Assembly (NCBI GenBank): GCA_018970025.1
Contig: JAGWXF010000006.1
Location: 1 to 64,000, forward strand
From: Actinomycetales bacterium
GTDB lineage: Bacteria > Actinomycetota > Actinomycetes > S36-B12
Length of the DNA: 64,000 bases
Reading direction: 5' to 3'
The notes under the pieces are model-generated. The model had not been told where the DNA came from. It ran no database searches and saw nothing but the letters and a program-made list of their open reading frames with translations. Every line of letters begins with the position of its first letter. Within the stretch, counting starts at the first letter, position 1. Positions 1 through 9,568 of the stretch are shown piece after piece. A program made the position numbers and the translations under genes.

Positions 1-14
1 TGCGGTCAGCAGCC

Positions 15-1016
15 TCAGCCCGCGTATGCCGAGTACGGTCCGGTACCCAGCTCCTTGCAACCGGTGTAGACGAACGGCTTGCCGGTCGTGTTCAGGTTCT
101 CCCGAGTGACCAGGCCACCGGTGGTGAACACCTGCTTCTGCGGATTGCGATTCTTGCCGCTGATGTACTCGGAGATCGTCTTCACCGACTGAAGCCCGAT
201 GTTGTACGGCGACTGGCCGACCAGGCCGTCGTACACCCCGGCCTTGAGGTCCGCGATAGCCGCGGCGCCGGTGTCGTACCCGTATACCTTGACCTTGCCC
301 TGGAGCCCGGCCGCCTTGACTGCCGACGAGACACCGGCCGCGTCATTGGTGTCGGTGCCGAAGAACCCGTTGAGGTCCGGGTACCGCTGCAGGATCGCAG
401 CAGCCTTCTGCGCTGCCTTCGCCGAGTCGGCGCCGCCGAAGTCCTCGGCGACGATCGTGATGCCCGGGTACTTCGCCAGCCCCTTCTTGAATCCGGCCAC
501 GCGCTCGGCCTGGGCGGGAACATCGGCCGCGAAGGAGATCACTGCGACCTTGCCCTTGCCGCCGAGGTCCTTGCCCATGGCGTCGCCTGCGGCGAAGCCG
601 GCGAGGTCATTGCCCGTGCGGATGTTCTGGACCTCGACCATCTTCTCGTTCGAGCCGTCCACGGTGACGACCGGGATGCCCGCCTTCATCGCCTTCTGGA
701 TCGGCGCGATGAATGCCGTCGGGCTGAACGGCGCGGTGATGATGCCCTTGGGCTTCAACGTCACGGCCGCATTGAATGCCGTGAGCTCCGGCTGCCAGTC
801 GACGCCCTCGGTACCCGTCCAGACGAGGTTGACGTTGTACTTCTTGGCACCGGCGATCATCCCGCAGTGCATCGCCTGGTAGAAGGGATCGCCGATGTCG
901 GCGCCCACCATGATGACGGTCGGCTTGCTGGGTGCCGCCTGGGCGCCCGTCGCCGAGAACGTCGCGCCAAGGGCCAAGGCGAGCCCTACGGACAGGACTT
1001 TCACTGACTTCTTCAC
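15..1016 (-). CDS. ABC transporter sugar-type substrate-binding protein
   Basis: Extracytoplasmic solute-binding protein of the ribose-type family (Peripla_BP_4), 333 aa. It should capture a small solute outside the cell and deliver it to the permease encoded just upstream. Residues 1-27 form a clear signal peptide: KK, a hydrophobic core, then AQA before the cut. No cysteine lies near the cleavage site, so it is not an obvious lipoprotein, which is unusual for a monoderm. The body shows the family pattern: a GADIGDPFYQAM start, a VVTVDGS strand and a late VYGYDTG segment. The GTG start has AAGGAG 5 nt upstream. It is the last gene of an ATPase-permease-binding protein operon. The ligand cannot be read from the sequence. 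Confidence 0.85.
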   Translation of the reverse strand: MKKSVKVLSVGLALALGATFSATGAQAAPSKPTVIMVGADIGDPFYQAMHCGMIAGAKKYNVNLVWTGTEGVDWQPELTAFNAAVTLKPKGIITAPFSPTAFIAPIQKAMKAGIPVVTVDGSNEKMVEVQNIRTGNDLAGFAAGDAMGKDLGGKGKVAVISFAADVPAQAERVAGFKKGLAKYPGITIVAEDFGGADSAKAAQKAAAILQRYPDLNGFFGTDTNDAAGVSSAVKAAGLQGKVKVYGYDTGAAAIADLKAGVYDGLVGQSPYNIGLQSVKTISEYISGKNRNPQKQVFTTGGLVTRENLNTTGKPFVYTGCKELGTGPYSAYAG

Positions 1017-1120
1017 TCGTTCTCCTTACGGATTTGGATTGACAACCATTTATGAGACGCTCGGCCGGCCCAGGTCGGGACGGGATGAGCACACCTCCTC
1101 ATTTGCCCAATCGCCCCTCC

Positions 1121-2182
1121 TTAGGTCTGATTCCTCAGGGCCCAGGATCGGGCCCGCACGAACACCGCGATGATCAGGACGACGCCGATGGTGATCGACT
1201 GGAAGTAGGGCGGGAATCCCAGGATGACCAGGCCGGTGAGCAGGATCACGGCGAGCAGGGAGCCGAAGAAGGCGCCGGTGATCGAGGCCTTGCCGCCGAA
1301 CAATGCCGTGCCGCCGATCACAGCGCCGGCGATCGCCGCCAGGGCGTCGGTCTCGTGGCCACCGACATTCGTCGAGGTGAACCGGGCGAGATCAAGCACC
1401 GCTGCGATACCCGCGACGAATCCGACCATCACGAACAGGACGAGCACGTTCCGCTCGATCTTGATCCCGGCGCGCCGAGCGGCTTCCCTCGATGAGCCGA
1501 TTGCCAGGCCGTGGATGCCGAACTTCGTCTTGTTGACCAGCCACCAGATGATGGCGATGAGCACCAGGCTCACGATGAACGGGATGGGGATCCCGGCCCA
1601 CGTGTTGATGCCGTATCCCTCCTGGAACTCGAATGGGATGCCCTGGACGTTCCCGCCGCCGGTGATGACCAGGGCCGCGCCCGTCCCGATACCGAGCGTG
1701 CCCAGCGTGGTGATGAAGGAGTTGACCTTCATCTTCGTGACGATGAGGCCATTGACCAGGCCGAAGAGCGCCCCGCACACCAGCGTGGTGACGACGCCCA
1801 GGGCGATGCCCTTCGGCAGGTCGGTGAAGACGCCGAAGTTCTCCTCCGACCCTCCGGCGGCCGCGAACATCACCTTGCCGCCGATGACCGACGACAGGAT
1901 GATGTTCGCCCCGATCGAGATGTCGAGCTCGCCAGCCCCGAGCAGCACGGCGACGCCAGCGGCCAGCAGCGTGATGGCGGCCGAGTCCAGGGCGATATTC
2001 GTCAGGTTCTGGCTGTTGAAGAAGACATGATCGGGAGACAGGGCCCCGAAGATCAGGATGACGACGATGTCGATCAGGAAGACCCACAGCGCGGTGTTGG
2101 CCCGCCACGGCGCCCAGCGCGACTGTGCCGGGGCCTCGTCCTCGTCGGTCTCATCAGCGATAGTGGACTCATTCACGGTCAT
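1121..2182 (-). CDS. ABC transporter permease, RbsC-like
   Basis: Inner-membrane permease of the ribose/branched-chain type (BPD_transp_2), 353 aa with about nine or ten hydrophobic segments after an acidic, charged N-terminal 25 residues. The cytoplasmic loop GLAIGSSREAARRAGI matches the conserved coupling loop of this family. It forms the channel for the ligand bound by the downstream binding protein and is powered by the upstream ATPase. Its ATG overlaps the ATPase stop codon by 4 nt, so the two are translationally coupled. The substrate is unknown; a sugar, polyol or nucleoside are all possible. Confidence 0.88.
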   Translation of the reverse strand: MTVNESTIADETDEDEAPAQSRWAPWRANTALWVFLIDIVVILIFGALSPDHVFFNSQNLTNIALDSAAITLLAAGVAVLLGAGELDISIGANIILSSVIGGKVMFAAAGGSEENFGVFTDLPKGIALGVVTTLVCGALFGLVNGLIVTKMKVNSFITTLGTLGIGTGAALVITGGGNVQGIPFEFQEGYGINTWAGIPIPFIVSLVLIAIIWWLVNKTKFGIHGLAIGSSREAARRAGIKIERNVLVLFVMVGFVAGIAAVLDLARFTSTNVGGHETDALAAIAGAVIGGTALFGGKASITGAFFGSLLAVILLTGLVILGFPPYFQSITIGVVLIIAVFVRARSWALRNQT

Positions 2183-2913
2183 GCCTGCACCGTCTCTCCG
2201 AGCATGGCTCCCACGATTTGATTGATGGATGTCTCGCCGGCCCGGTACTGGGCCACGTCGCGGCCGTGCCGCAGCACGATGATGCGGTCGGCCAGCTCGA
2301 GCATGCGCGGCATGTCATGCGAGATGATCAGGACCCCGAGCCCGCGTGCTGCCGCGTTTCGGATGGTGTCCAGGACGATGCGGGTCTGGCGGGTGCCCAG
2401 GGCAGCCGTCGGCTCGTCGAGCAGGATGGCCACGGTGGCCCAGCGGACAGCGCGGGCGATTGCCACCGCCTGGCGCTGGCCGCCGGAGAGCCGCTCGACC
2501 GAGATGGAGACGGACTTGAGGTTGATGCCCAGGGCCTGCAGGGCCTCATTCGACTCGGTGGCCATCGTCGGCCGATCCAGCATGCCGAGCCGGCCGCGAA
2601 TGCCCTGGTAGACGATCTCCCGACCGAGGAAGACGTTATCCGCCACGGTGAGGTCGGGAGCCAGGGAGAGATCCTGGTACACCGCCTCGATGCCGAGATC
2701 CTTCGCGGTCTCGATCGAGGAGAGGTCGACCGGCTGGCCGTCGATCTCGATCAGGCCGGAGTCGAGCCGGACGGCACCGCACAGTGACTTCAGCAGGGTC
2801 GACTTGCCGGCGCCGTTGTCACCGACCAGGGCCAGGATCTCCCCTCGGTGCAGGGTCAGGCTGGCACCCTGGAGGGCACGGACGTGGCCGTACTCCTTGC
2901 GTGCATCCCGCAC
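2179..2913 (-). CDS. ABC transporter ATP-binding protein, single domain; 5' end broken or shortened
   Basis: ATPase of a ribose-type importer. It has Walker A GDNGAGKS (about residues 31-38), the signature LSGGQRQ, Walker B ILLDEPTAAL and switch histidine IISHD. It has one nucleotide-binding domain (244 aa), whereas RbsA normally has two, so it should act as a homodimer. The only open start is the GTG at 2913, which drops part of the first beta strand. An ATG at 2946 with a strong GAGGGAG site lies in frame, but a TAA at 2932-2934 interrupts it after four codons (M-V-E-E-stop). Either translation begins at GTG or CTG after the stop, or the gene carries a recent nonsense change or a sequencing error. 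Confidence 0.8.
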   Translation of the reverse strand: MRDARKEYGHVRALQGASLTLHRGEILALVGDNGAGKSTLLKSLCGAVRLDSGLIEIDGQPVDLSSIETAKDLGIEAVYQDLSLAPDLTVADNVFLGREIVYQGIRGRLGMLDRPTMATESNEALQALGINLKSVSISVERLSGGQRQAVAIARAVRWATVAILLDEPTAALGTRQTRIVLDTIRNAAARGLGVLIISHDMPRMLELADRIIVLRHGRDVAQYRAGETSINQIVGAMLGETVQA

Positions 2914-2962
2914 CGACAGGACGACCTTCGGTTATTCCTCGACCATTCGCCCACTCCCTCAC

Positions 2963-2979
2963 ATTCCGCATAGCGGAAT
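2963..2979. promoter_or_regulatory. Palindromic operator of the ABC transporter operon
   Basis: Perfect inverted repeat ATTCCGC-ATA-GCGGAAT (7-bp arms, 3-nt spacer). It lies between the putative promoter and the first gene of the transporter operon, in the expected 5' untranslated region. A repressor bound here would block transcription. The TTCCGC/GCGGAA half-sites resemble operators reported for some IclR-family regulators, but no such regulator is encoded in this window, so the cognate protein is unknown. Confidence 0.55.
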
Positions 2980-2999
2980 TTGATTTCGTAATCGGGCGA

Positions 3000-3028
3000 A
3001 CGCTATGAGTCTGCGACCAGCCTGTCAA
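3000..3028 (-). promoter_or_regulatory. Putative sigma-70-type promoter of the ABC transporter operon
   Basis: On the minus strand TTGACA (3023-3028) and TAGCGT (3000-3005) are separated by exactly 17 nt. The start of transcription would fall near 2993, so the palindrome at 2963-2979 would be about 15-30 nt into the transcript. A second TTGACT lies a few bases further upstream. Confidence 0.5.
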
Positions 3029-3138
3029 GGACTTCAGTCAAGGAACCGGTATGCGGTCGAGATTGACGCGATGACAGTCGTGAACCAGCGGCCGGCATCA
3101 GAGCCGACACTGCTCCGTGGCTGCTCAGCGCTGCGGCC

Positions 3139-3486
3139 CTACCAGAGGACGGCGATGACCACGTTCGCCAGCGTGAGTGCCCCGATGATGCCCCACAGGG
3201 CAACCTGCGGCGGCTGCCGTCGGCGTCCGATCAAGGCAAGGGCCGTGATCACCAGGACGATGACCAGCTTCACGCCGATCTTCGACATGCTGAGGTCCTC
3301 GTCCACCGCACCCGACTCGACCAGGCCCACCATGAGCACGCCGGTGACCAGCTGGGTCAGGGCACCATGGAGCATGGCTGGGTTGACGCCCTTGTCGGGA
3401 CTGGACATCTGCACCAGGAACCCGCCCAGCAGGCTGGCCAGGCCGATGAAGTGCAGGATGACGATCAGGTTGTAGACGAACTCCAT
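3139..3486 (-). CDS. Small integral membrane protein, four TM segments
   Basis: 115-aa hydrophobic protein with four predicted membrane helices: about residues 5-25, 38-58 (amphipathic, GALTQLVTGVLMVGL), 70-85 and 95-113. A basic RRRQPP loop separates the last two. Proteins of this size and pattern are common in actinobacteria near guaA, but no function is established and I do not recognise a catalytic motif. It lies downstream of guaA on the same strand, separated from it by a hairpin terminator, so it probably has its own promoter. Confidence 0.7.
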   Translation of the reverse strand: MEFVYNLIVILHFIGLASLLGGFLVQMSSPDKGVNPAMLHGALTQLVTGVLMVGLVESGAVDEDLSMSKIGVKLVIVLVITALALIGRRRQPPQVALWGIIGALTLANVVIAVLW

Positions 3487-3527
3487 GGTCTTCCCTTCGC
3501 CGATGCCCCGTGCGGATCAACCTCGAA

Positions 3528-3552
3528 GCGCCGGGCCTGCCCCGCCCGGCGC
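3528..3552 (-). terminator. guaA terminator hairpin
   Basis: Perfect 9-bp inverted repeat GCGCCGGGC / GCCCGGCGC with a 7-nt loop, starting 18 nt after the guaA stop. There is no U tract, which is usual for actinobacterial terminators. Confidence 0.6.
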
Positions 3553-3569
3553 GCCATTCCATTCACGCG

Positions 3570-5132
3570 CTACTCCCACTCAATCGTGCCAGGCGGCTTG
3601 CTGGTGACGTCCAGCACCACGCGGTTCACCTCGGACACCTCGTTGGTGATCCGGGTGGAGATGCGGGCGATGACGTCGTACGGCAGTCGGCTCCAGTCCG
3701 CAGTCATGGCGTCCTCGCTGGAGACCGGCCTCAGCACCACTGGATGGCCGTAGGTGCGGCCGTCCCCCTGCACCCCGACGGAGCGCACGTCCGCCAGCAG
3801 CACCACCGGGAACTGCCAGACCTCCCGATCCAGGCCGGCTGCGGTGAGCTCCTCGCGGGCGATGGCATCAGCCTCACGGAGGATGGCCAGCCGGTCGGCG
3901 TCGACCGCCCCGATGATGCGGATCGCCAGGCCCGGCCCCGGGAATGGATGGCGCCACACGATCTCCGCAGGGAGCCCGAGGTCCAGGCCGACCTGGCGGA
4001 CCTCGTCCTTGAACAGGGTCCGCAGCGGCTCGACCAGGGTGAACTGCAGGTCCTGCGGCAGGCCGCCGACGTTGTGATGGCTCTTGATGTTGGCCGTCCC
4101 GGTGCCGCCACCGGATTCGACGACGTCCGGGTAGAGGGTGCCCTGCACCAGGAACTCGATCGATGCGCCCGCCGCGCCTGCCTGGGCCACGAGCTGCCGC
4201 TCGGCGTCCTCGAAGACCCGGATGAACTCCCTGCCGATGATCTTGCGCTTGGCCTCCGGGTCGCTGACCCCGGCCAGGGCGTCCAGGAAGCGCTGCTGGG
4301 CGTCGACGACCATCAGGTTGATGCCGGTCGCGGCGACATAGTCGCGGGCCACCTGCTCGGCCTCGCCCGCGCGCAGCAGCCCATGGTCGACGAAGACGCA
4401 GGTGAGCCGGTCGCCGATGGCCCGCTGCACCAGGGCCGCCGCAACGGCCGAGTCCACGCCACCGGAGAGCCCGCAGATCGCGCGCCCGTCGCCGACCTGG
4501 GCCCGGATCGCCTCGACCTGCTCGGCGATGACATTGGCCATCGTCCAGGTGGGCGTGATCCCGGCGAGGTCGTGCAGGAAGCGCTCGATAACGGCCTGGC
4601 CATGCGGGCTGTGCCGCACCTCGGGGTGGTACTGCACGCCGGCAAGCCGCCGGTCAACATCCTCGAAGGCCGCGATGGGGGCACCGTCCGACTCGGCCAA
4701 GACCGCGAAGCCCGGCGGGGCGGTCACCACCCGATCGCCATGCGACATCCACACCTGCTGCTCGGCCGGTGACCCGGCCAGCACGCAGCCCGGGCTCAGC
4801 ACGCGCAGGGGCGTCCCGCCGAACTCGCGATAGCCGTCATGGGCCACCGATCCCCCGAGCGCCTGGGCCATCGCCTGGAATCCGTAGCAGATGCCCAGCA
4901 CCGGGATGCCCAGGCCCAGGATCATGGGGTCCAGTTGCGGGGCGCCCGGCTCGTAGACGCTGGACGGCCCGCCGCTGAGGATGATCGCCGCGGGCTGGCG
5001 AGCCGCGATCTCCTCGGCAGTGATCGTGTGCGGGACGATCTCGGAATAGACCCGGGCCTCGCGGACCCGGCGGGCGATCAGCTGGGCGTACTGGGCCCCG
5101 AAGTCCACCACGAGGACGGTCGGCTGGTCCAC
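3570..5132 (-). CDS. guaA: GMP synthase (glutamine-hydrolysing)
   Basis: Converts XMP, ATP and glutamine to GMP, the last step of guanylate synthesis. The 520 aa show a class I glutamine amidotransferase domain with the nucleophile Cys82 in GICYGF and the partner His in GVQYHPEV. The ATP pyrophosphatase domain follows with the P-loop LSGGVDS, and then the C-terminal dimerisation domain ending in PPGTIEWE. Length and motifs are those of a complete enzyme. The start is a GTG at 5132 ([12 protein letters not shown]). IMP dehydrogenase (guaB), the preceding enzyme, is encoded 9 kb away in the same window. Confidence 0.98.
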   Translation of the reverse strand: MDQPTVLVVDFGAQYAQLIARRVREARVYSEIVPHTITAEEIAARQPAAIILSGGPSSVYEPGAPQLDPMILGLGIPVLGICYGFQAMAQALGGSVAHDGYREFGGTPLRVLSPGCVLAGSPAEQQVWMSHGDRVVTAPPGFAVLAESDGAPIAAFEDVDRRLAGVQYHPEVRHSPHGQAVIERFLHDLAGITPTWTMANVIAEQVEAIRAQVGDGRAICGLSGGVDSAVAAALVQRAIGDRLTCVFVDHGLLRAGEAEQVARDYVAATGINLMVVDAQQRFLDALAGVSDPEAKRKIIGREFIRVFEDAERQLVAQAGAAGASIEFLVQGTLYPDVVESGGGTGTANIKSHHNVGGLPQDLQFTLVEPLRTLFKDEVRQVGLDLGLPAEIVWRHPFPGPGLAIRIIGAVDADRLAILREADAIAREELTAAGLDREVWQFPVVLLADVRSVGVQGDGRTYGHPVVLRPVSSEDAMTADWSRLPYDVIARISTRITNEVSEVNRVVLDVTSKPPGTIEWE

Positions 5133-5340
5133 GTCCGAACCCTAGGCCCAACGCCCCGGCCCTTGGGTCCCGGGCGCGGGTGCCCTCCCCTAGGCGTCAG
5201 CTGCAGCAGCCGCCTGAGCGCTGTCCCTGGGGCACTCGCTCGTGGACGATTTCCTTCGCCAGCTGCGGGGAACGTCATGATCGCCGCTCCTGCCCGGGCA
5301 TGAGCGGACTGCGATTGGCGTCTCCTGGCCGGTAACGGCC

Positions 5341-5676
5341 TCACGATCCGGCGAATGCCCCCAGCAGCATCAGGACGGCCATGATCAGCAGGTCGACCGC
5401 GAGACCGACCACGATGGCCCAGATCACCCAGCGCCGGGCCACCCGCCAGCATCGGTCGGCCCGATCGAGGTCGCCGCGGCCCATCGCGGCCACTGCCCGC
5501 AGGCTGTAGACGACCGCGAAGACGCCCAGCGGCAGGAAGCACAGGGCCATGGTGACCACCGACCACCACAGCACCCCCACCCCGAGCATGGTGGCCGGAT
5601 CCCTGGGCGCGCGCTCCCGGCGGCCCGCGGGCGGGGCGGGCAGGTCGGCGTCGGGGGCCGGGGCGTCATTCGACAT
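5341..5676 (-). CDS. CD225/dispanin-like small membrane protein
   Basis: About 111 aa, starting at MSNDAPAP; a longer in-frame start exists at 5694. A Pro/Ala-rich N-terminal third is followed by two membrane segments. Between and around them is the pattern CFLPLGVFAVVYSLRA...GDLDRADRCWRVARRWVIW. This matches the CD225/dispanin layout: a re-entrant hydrophobic stretch, a G-D/A-R segment of small helices, then a TM helix. Bacterial members have no settled function; some are thought to influence membrane curvature or accompany other membrane systems. It stands alone, with about 200 nt on either side. Confidence 0.65.
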   Translation of the reverse strand: MSNDAPAPDADLPAPPAGRRERAPRDPATMLGVGVLWWSVVTMALCFLPLGVFAVVYSLRAVAAMGRGDLDRADRCWRVARRWVIWAIVVGLAVDLLIMAVLMLLGAFAGS

Positions 5677-5861
5677 TTCCCGCACCCTACCCAAGGTCCG
5701 GGCGTGCCAGTTTCGGATTTCGGCCGCATGAGCTGCGCTGTCGTCCTACCGTTCCCCTACTACCTGCTCCTGGTCACCTGACCCCCGGAGCGACATGACG
5801 CATCCAAGGAACGTCCGGACCGAAGCGAAACGGCTCACTCAAGCGAAAGGGCACGGTTTCA

Positions 5862-6335
5862 ATGCGCATATCAGTATCGGTCGACGGCACCGTCTATGAG
5901 GACGATGTCGAACCCCGCACCCTGCTGGTGCACTGGCTTCGCCAGGGCATCGGCAAGGTGGGCACCGTCGTCGGCTGCGACACCTCCAACTGCGGTGCCT
6001 GCACCGTGCTGCTGGACGGCCGCAGCGTGAAGTCCTGCAGCGTGCTCGCGGTGCAGGCCGACGGCAGCACCGTCACCACCATCCAGGGCCTGTCCACCGG
6101 GGAGGAATGGCACCCGGTGCAGACCGCCTTCAAGGAGTGCCACGGACTGCAGTGCGGGTACTGCACCCCGGGCATGGTCATGTCGACGGTCGACCTGCTC
6201 TCGGAGAACCCCAGCCCGTCCGAGGCCGAGATCCGCGAGGGCCTCGAGGGCAACCTATGCCGGTGCACCGGCTATCACAACATCGTCAAGTCGGTCGCCT
6301 ACGCGGCTGAGCTCATGGGAGGTGGGTCCAGGTGA
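5862..6335 (+). CDS. CoxS-like 2Fe-2S small subunit of a molybdenum hydroxylase
   Basis: Iron-sulfur subunit (157 aa) of a xanthine oxidase-family enzyme. It passes electrons from the molybdenum site in the large subunit to FAD in the medium subunit. The plant-type 2Fe-2S motif is present (Cys39, Cys44, Cys47, Cys59). The second cluster is C-terminal: Cys98 and Cys101 in CGYC, then Cys133 and Cys135 in CRCTGYHN. The start is an ATG with AAAGGG about 9 nt upstream. It opens a three-gene operon in S-L-M order and overlaps the next gene by GTGA. Confidence 0.93.
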   Translation: MRISVSVDGTVYEDDVEPRTLLVHWLRQGIGKVGTVVGCDTSNCGACTVLLDGRSVKSCSVLAVQADGSTVTTIQGLSTGEEWHPVQTAFKECHGLQCGYCTPGMVMSTVDLLSENPSPSEAEIREGLEGNLCRCTGYHNIVKSVAYAAELMGGGSR

Positions 6336-8701
6336 CCGAGGTCCTCGATACCGGCACGGCCCTGGGCCGTCCCATCCGCCGCAAGGAGGATGCCAAGCTG
6401 CTGCACGGCCGCACCAACTGGACTGACAACATCCAGCTGCCCGGCACCTTGCACATGGCGATCCTGCGCAGCCCGGTCGCGCACGGGCGCATCACCAAGC
6501 TGGACGTCTCCGGCGCGCTGTCACGCCCGAATGTGGTGGCCGCCTACGGAGCCAAGGAGCTCGGCGACCTGAACGGGTCGATCCCCTGCGTCTGGCCGGT
6601 CACCGATGACATCTTCATGCCCGGCTTCCCGGCCCTCGCGGTCGACAAGGTGCGCCATGTGGGCGACTGCGTCGCGGTCGTGCTGGCAACCGATGCCAAG
6701 CACGCGGTGGATGCCCTCGAGGCCATCGAGGTGGAGTACGACACCCTGCCGGCGGTGGTCGACATGGAGGCCGCCATCGCGGCTGGCAGCCCGCTGGTTC
6801 ACGACGACGGGTCGAACACCTGCTACGTCTACAACCTCGGCGGCGGCTACGAGGAGGCGGCCGCGCAGGCCGATGTCGTGGTCAAGCGCCGGTTCATCAA
6901 CCAGCGGCTCATCCCGGCGTTCATGGAGCCGCGGGCGGTCGTCGCGGCCCCGATGGGCATGAGCGATGAGATCACCCTCTGGTCGGCCACCCAGATCCCG
7001 CACGTGCTGCGCGTGCTGCTGGCCCTGGTGACCGGCATCCCGGAGAACAACCTGCGCGTGGTCGCCCCCGATGTCGGCGGCGGCTTCGGCGGCAAGCTGC
7101 AGTGCTATCGCGAGGAGATCCTGGTCACCCAGCTGGCCCGCAAGCTCGGCCGGCCGGTGAAGTGGACGGAGACCCGCAGCGAGGACATGGTCGCCACCCA
7201 CCACGGCCGCGACCAGATCCAGGACATCGAGATCGCGGCGAAGTCCGATGGCACCTTCCTGGGCCTGAAGGTCACCCTGCTGGCCAACATGGGCGCCTAC
7301 CTGCAGATCATCACCCCGGGCGTGCCGCTGCTGGGCATGTTCATGTACCCGGGGATCTACAAGATGGACAAGTACTCCTTCACCTGCACCGGCGTGTTCA
7401 CCAACACGACCCCGACCGACGCCTACCGGGGCGCGGGCCGGCCGGAGGCGACCTACGCCATCGAACGCATCGTCGATGAGCTGGCCGCCGAGCTGGGCAT
7501 GGACCCGATGGAGCTGCGCCGGAAGAACTGGATCGCCCACGAGGAGTTCCCGTACACCACCGTCGCCGGCCTCACGTACGACACCGGCAACTACGAGGCG
7601 GCCACGGCTCGTGCACTGGAGCTCTTCGGCTACGACGAGCTGCGGGCCGAGCAGGCACAGCGCCGGGCGTCCGGTGACCCGGTACAGCTGGGCATCGGCA
7701 TCTCGACCTTCACCGAGATGTGCGGCCTGGCACCATCGCGGACCCTGGGCGCACTGAAGTACGTCGCAGGCGGCTGGGAGCACTGCACGGTGCGCCTGCT
7801 GCCGACGGGCAAGGTCGAGGTGGTCACGGGTACCTCGCCCCATGGGCAGGGCCATGAGACGGCCTGGAGCCAGATTGCCAGCAGCATCCTGGGCGTGCCC
7901 GTGGAGGACATCGAGGTCATCCACAGCGACACCGGCCGGGCGCCGTACGGCATGGACACGTACGGCTCCCGCTCGCTGGCGGTCGGCGGCCAGGCGATCA
8001 AGCTGGCCTCTGAGCGGCTGGTCGAGAAGGCACGGATCATCGCAGCGCACCAGCTCGAGTGCAGCGCGGATGACCTGGAGTTCGTCGAGGGCACCTTCCG
8101 GGTCAAGGGCGATGCCGAGAAGGCGCAGCCCCTCGGTGCGGTCGCCTTCGCGGCCTTCACCGCGCACAACCTCCCGGACGGCGTCGAGCCGACCCTGCAG
8201 GCAGAGGCCACCGTCGATCCGGAGGACTTCTCCTACCCGCACGGCACCCACCTCGCGGCGATGGAGGTCGACACCGAGACCGGCAAGGTGCGCCTGCGCA
8301 CGTATGTCGCGGTCGACGATGTCGGGGTGCAGGTGAACCCGATGATCGTCGAGGGGCAGGTCCATGGCGGCCTGGCCCAGGGGATCGCCCAGGCCCTGTA
8401 CGAGGGTGCCTTCTACGACGAGGACGGCAATCCGCAGAACGCCAGCCTCGCCGACTACCTCATCCCGAGCGCGGCGGACCTGCCGAGCTTCGTCACCGAT
8501 CGCACCGTCACCCCGTCGACGACCCACCCCCTGGGGACCAAGGGCGTCGGCGAGGCAGGGGCGATCGCATCCACCCCAGCGATCATCAACGGCATCGTCG
8601 ATGCACTGCGCCCGCTGGGCATCACGGACATCAACATGCCCGCCGCGCCGATGACGGTGTGGCGCGCGATCCAGGCAGCGAAGGCAGGAGGTGCCGCATG
8701 A
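6332..8701 (+). CDS. CoxL-like form II molybdopterin-binding large subunit
   Basis: Catalytic subunit (789 aa) of a xanthine oxidase-family hydroxylase. It shows GGGFGGK at about 249-255 for the molybdopterin site and the late GVGEAG with the conserved catalytic Glu. The active-site loop is AYRGAGR (364-370). True aerobic CO dehydrogenases (form I) have AYxCSFR here with a Cu-binding Cys, so this is the form II type, whose substrates are mostly unknown and may be aldehydes, purines or other N-heterocycles. The GTG start overlaps the coxS stop and the stop overlaps the next ATG, so S, L and M are coupled. No accessory (CoxD/E/F/G or XdhC-like) gene is nearby. Confidence 0.92.
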   Translation: MTEVLDTGTALGRPIRRKEDAKLLHGRTNWTDNIQLPGTLHMAILRSPVAHGRITKLDVSGALSRPNVVAAYGAKELGDLNGSIPCVWPVTDDIFMPGFPALAVDKVRHVGDCVAVVLATDAKHAVDALEAIEVEYDTLPAVVDMEAAIAAGSPLVHDDGSNTCYVYNLGGGYEEAAAQADVVVKRRFINQRLIPAFMEPRAVVAAPMGMSDEITLWSATQIPHVLRVLLALVTGIPENNLRVVAPDVGGGFGGKLQCYREEILVTQLARKLGRPVKWTETRSEDMVATHHGRDQIQDIEIAAKSDGTFLGLKVTLLANMGAYLQIITPGVPLLGMFMYPGIYKMDKYSFTCTGVFTNTTPTDAYRGAGRPEATYAIERIVDELAAELGMDPMELRRKNWIAHEEFPYTTVAGLTYDTGNYEAATARALELFGYDELRAEQAQRRASGDPVQLGIGISTFTEMCGLAPSRTLGALKYVAGGWEHCTVRLLPTGKVEVVTGTSPHGQGHETAWSQIASSILGVPVEDIEVIHSDTGRAPYGMDTYGSRSLAVGGQAIKLASERLVEKARIIAAHQLECSADDLEFVEGTFRVKGDAEKAQPLGAVAFAAFTAHNLPDGVEPTLQAEATVDPEDFSYPHGTHLAAMEVDTETGKVRLRTYVAVDDVGVQVNPMIVEGQVHGGLAQGIAQALYEGAFYDEDGNPQNASLADYLIPSAADLPSFVTDRTVTPSTTHPLGTKGVGEAGAIASTPAIINGIVDALRPLGITDINMPAAPMTVWRAIQAAKAGGAA

Positions 8702-9549
8702 TTCCCGTCGCATTCGACTACGTCCGGCCGACATCGGTGGACGAGGCCGTGGCCGCCCTGGTGGCCGGCGGCGAGGATGCCAAGGTGCTGGCGGGCGGGC
8801 AGTCGCTCATGCCCGTGCTGCGCCTGCGCATGGCGGCGCCGTCCGTCGTGGTGGACTGCTCGCGCATCGATGAGATACGCGGGATCCGCGAGGAGGGGGA
8901 TGCCATCGTCATCGGCGCCGGCACGACCCACCACGCGGTGATGTCCAGTGCGCTGGTCCAGCAGCACCTGAGCCTGCTGGCCAAGGCGACGGCGTCGGTG
9001 GCGGATCCGCAGATCCGCCACCGCGGCACCCTCGGCGGGGCACTGGCCCATGCCGATCCGGCGGGCGACCAGCCCGCGGCCGCCGCTGCCCTGGATGCCT
9101 CCTTCACCATCGCCGGCCCGGGCGGCCGGCGCACGGTGGGGGCGTCCGACTTCTTCGTCGACTACTTCACCACGGCCGTGGGGCCGGATGAGGTGCTCGT
9201 CGACGTCCGCCTGCCGAAGCGGACGGGCTGGGGTGCCCACTACGAGAAGTTCAACCGGACGGCCCAGGCCTGGGCGATCGTCGGGGTCGCGGCGACCGTC
9301 CGGATGGACGGCGGGCGCATCGCCGAGGCGCGCATCGGCCTGACGAACGTCGCCCCCACCCCGGTGCGGGCACGCTCGGTCGAGGCGGCCCTCGTCGGCG
9401 CCGGCGATGCGGCAGCCATCGCAGCCGCAGCGCAGTCAGCGGCCGATGGCACGTCGCCGACCTCGGACCAGCATGCCGACGCCGAGTACCGGCAGCATCT
9501 GGCCCGGGTGCTGACCGCACGGGCCGTGCAGAAGGCGGCAGGCCTGTAG
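8698..9549 (+). CDS. CoxM-like FAD-binding medium subunit
   Basis: FAD subunit (283 aa) of the molybdenum hydroxylase. It carries the AGGQSLMP motif near residue 33 and a second FAD segment DPQIRHRGTLGGALAHADP, both typical of CoxM/XdhB-type FAD_binding_5 domains, followed by the CO_deh_flav_C domain. I chose the ATG at 8698 because it has AGGAGG 6 nt upstream and forms an ATGA overlap with the end of coxL. Electrons from the 2Fe-2S clusters leave the enzyme through this flavin. The operon ends here at a strong bidirectional hairpin. Confidence 0.92.
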   Translation: MIPVAFDYVRPTSVDEAVAALVAGGEDAKVLAGGQSLMPVLRLRMAAPSVVVDCSRIDEIRGIREEGDAIVIGAGTTHHAVMSSALVQQHLSLLAKATASVADPQIRHRGTLGGALAHADPAGDQPAAAAALDASFTIAGPGGRRTVGASDFFVDYFTTAVGPDEVLVDVRLPKRTGWGAHYEKFNRTAQAWAIVGVAATVRMDGGRIAEARIGLTNVAPTPVRARSVEAALVGAGDAAAIAAAAQSAADGTSPTSDQHADAEYRQHLARVLTARAVQKAAGL

Positions 9550-9568
9550 CCGCGCATCCGTCATGCAT

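Noticed and set aside
5133-5340. Small gene in the gap after the guaA start
   Set aside because: Open frames here lack ribosome sites and resemble antisense continuations; only short GC-rich hairpins are visible.
6332-8701. Annotation as true aerobic CO dehydrogenase (carboxydotrophy)
   Set aside because: The active-site loop is AYRGAGR (form II), without the copper-binding Cys of form I, and accessory cox genes are absent.
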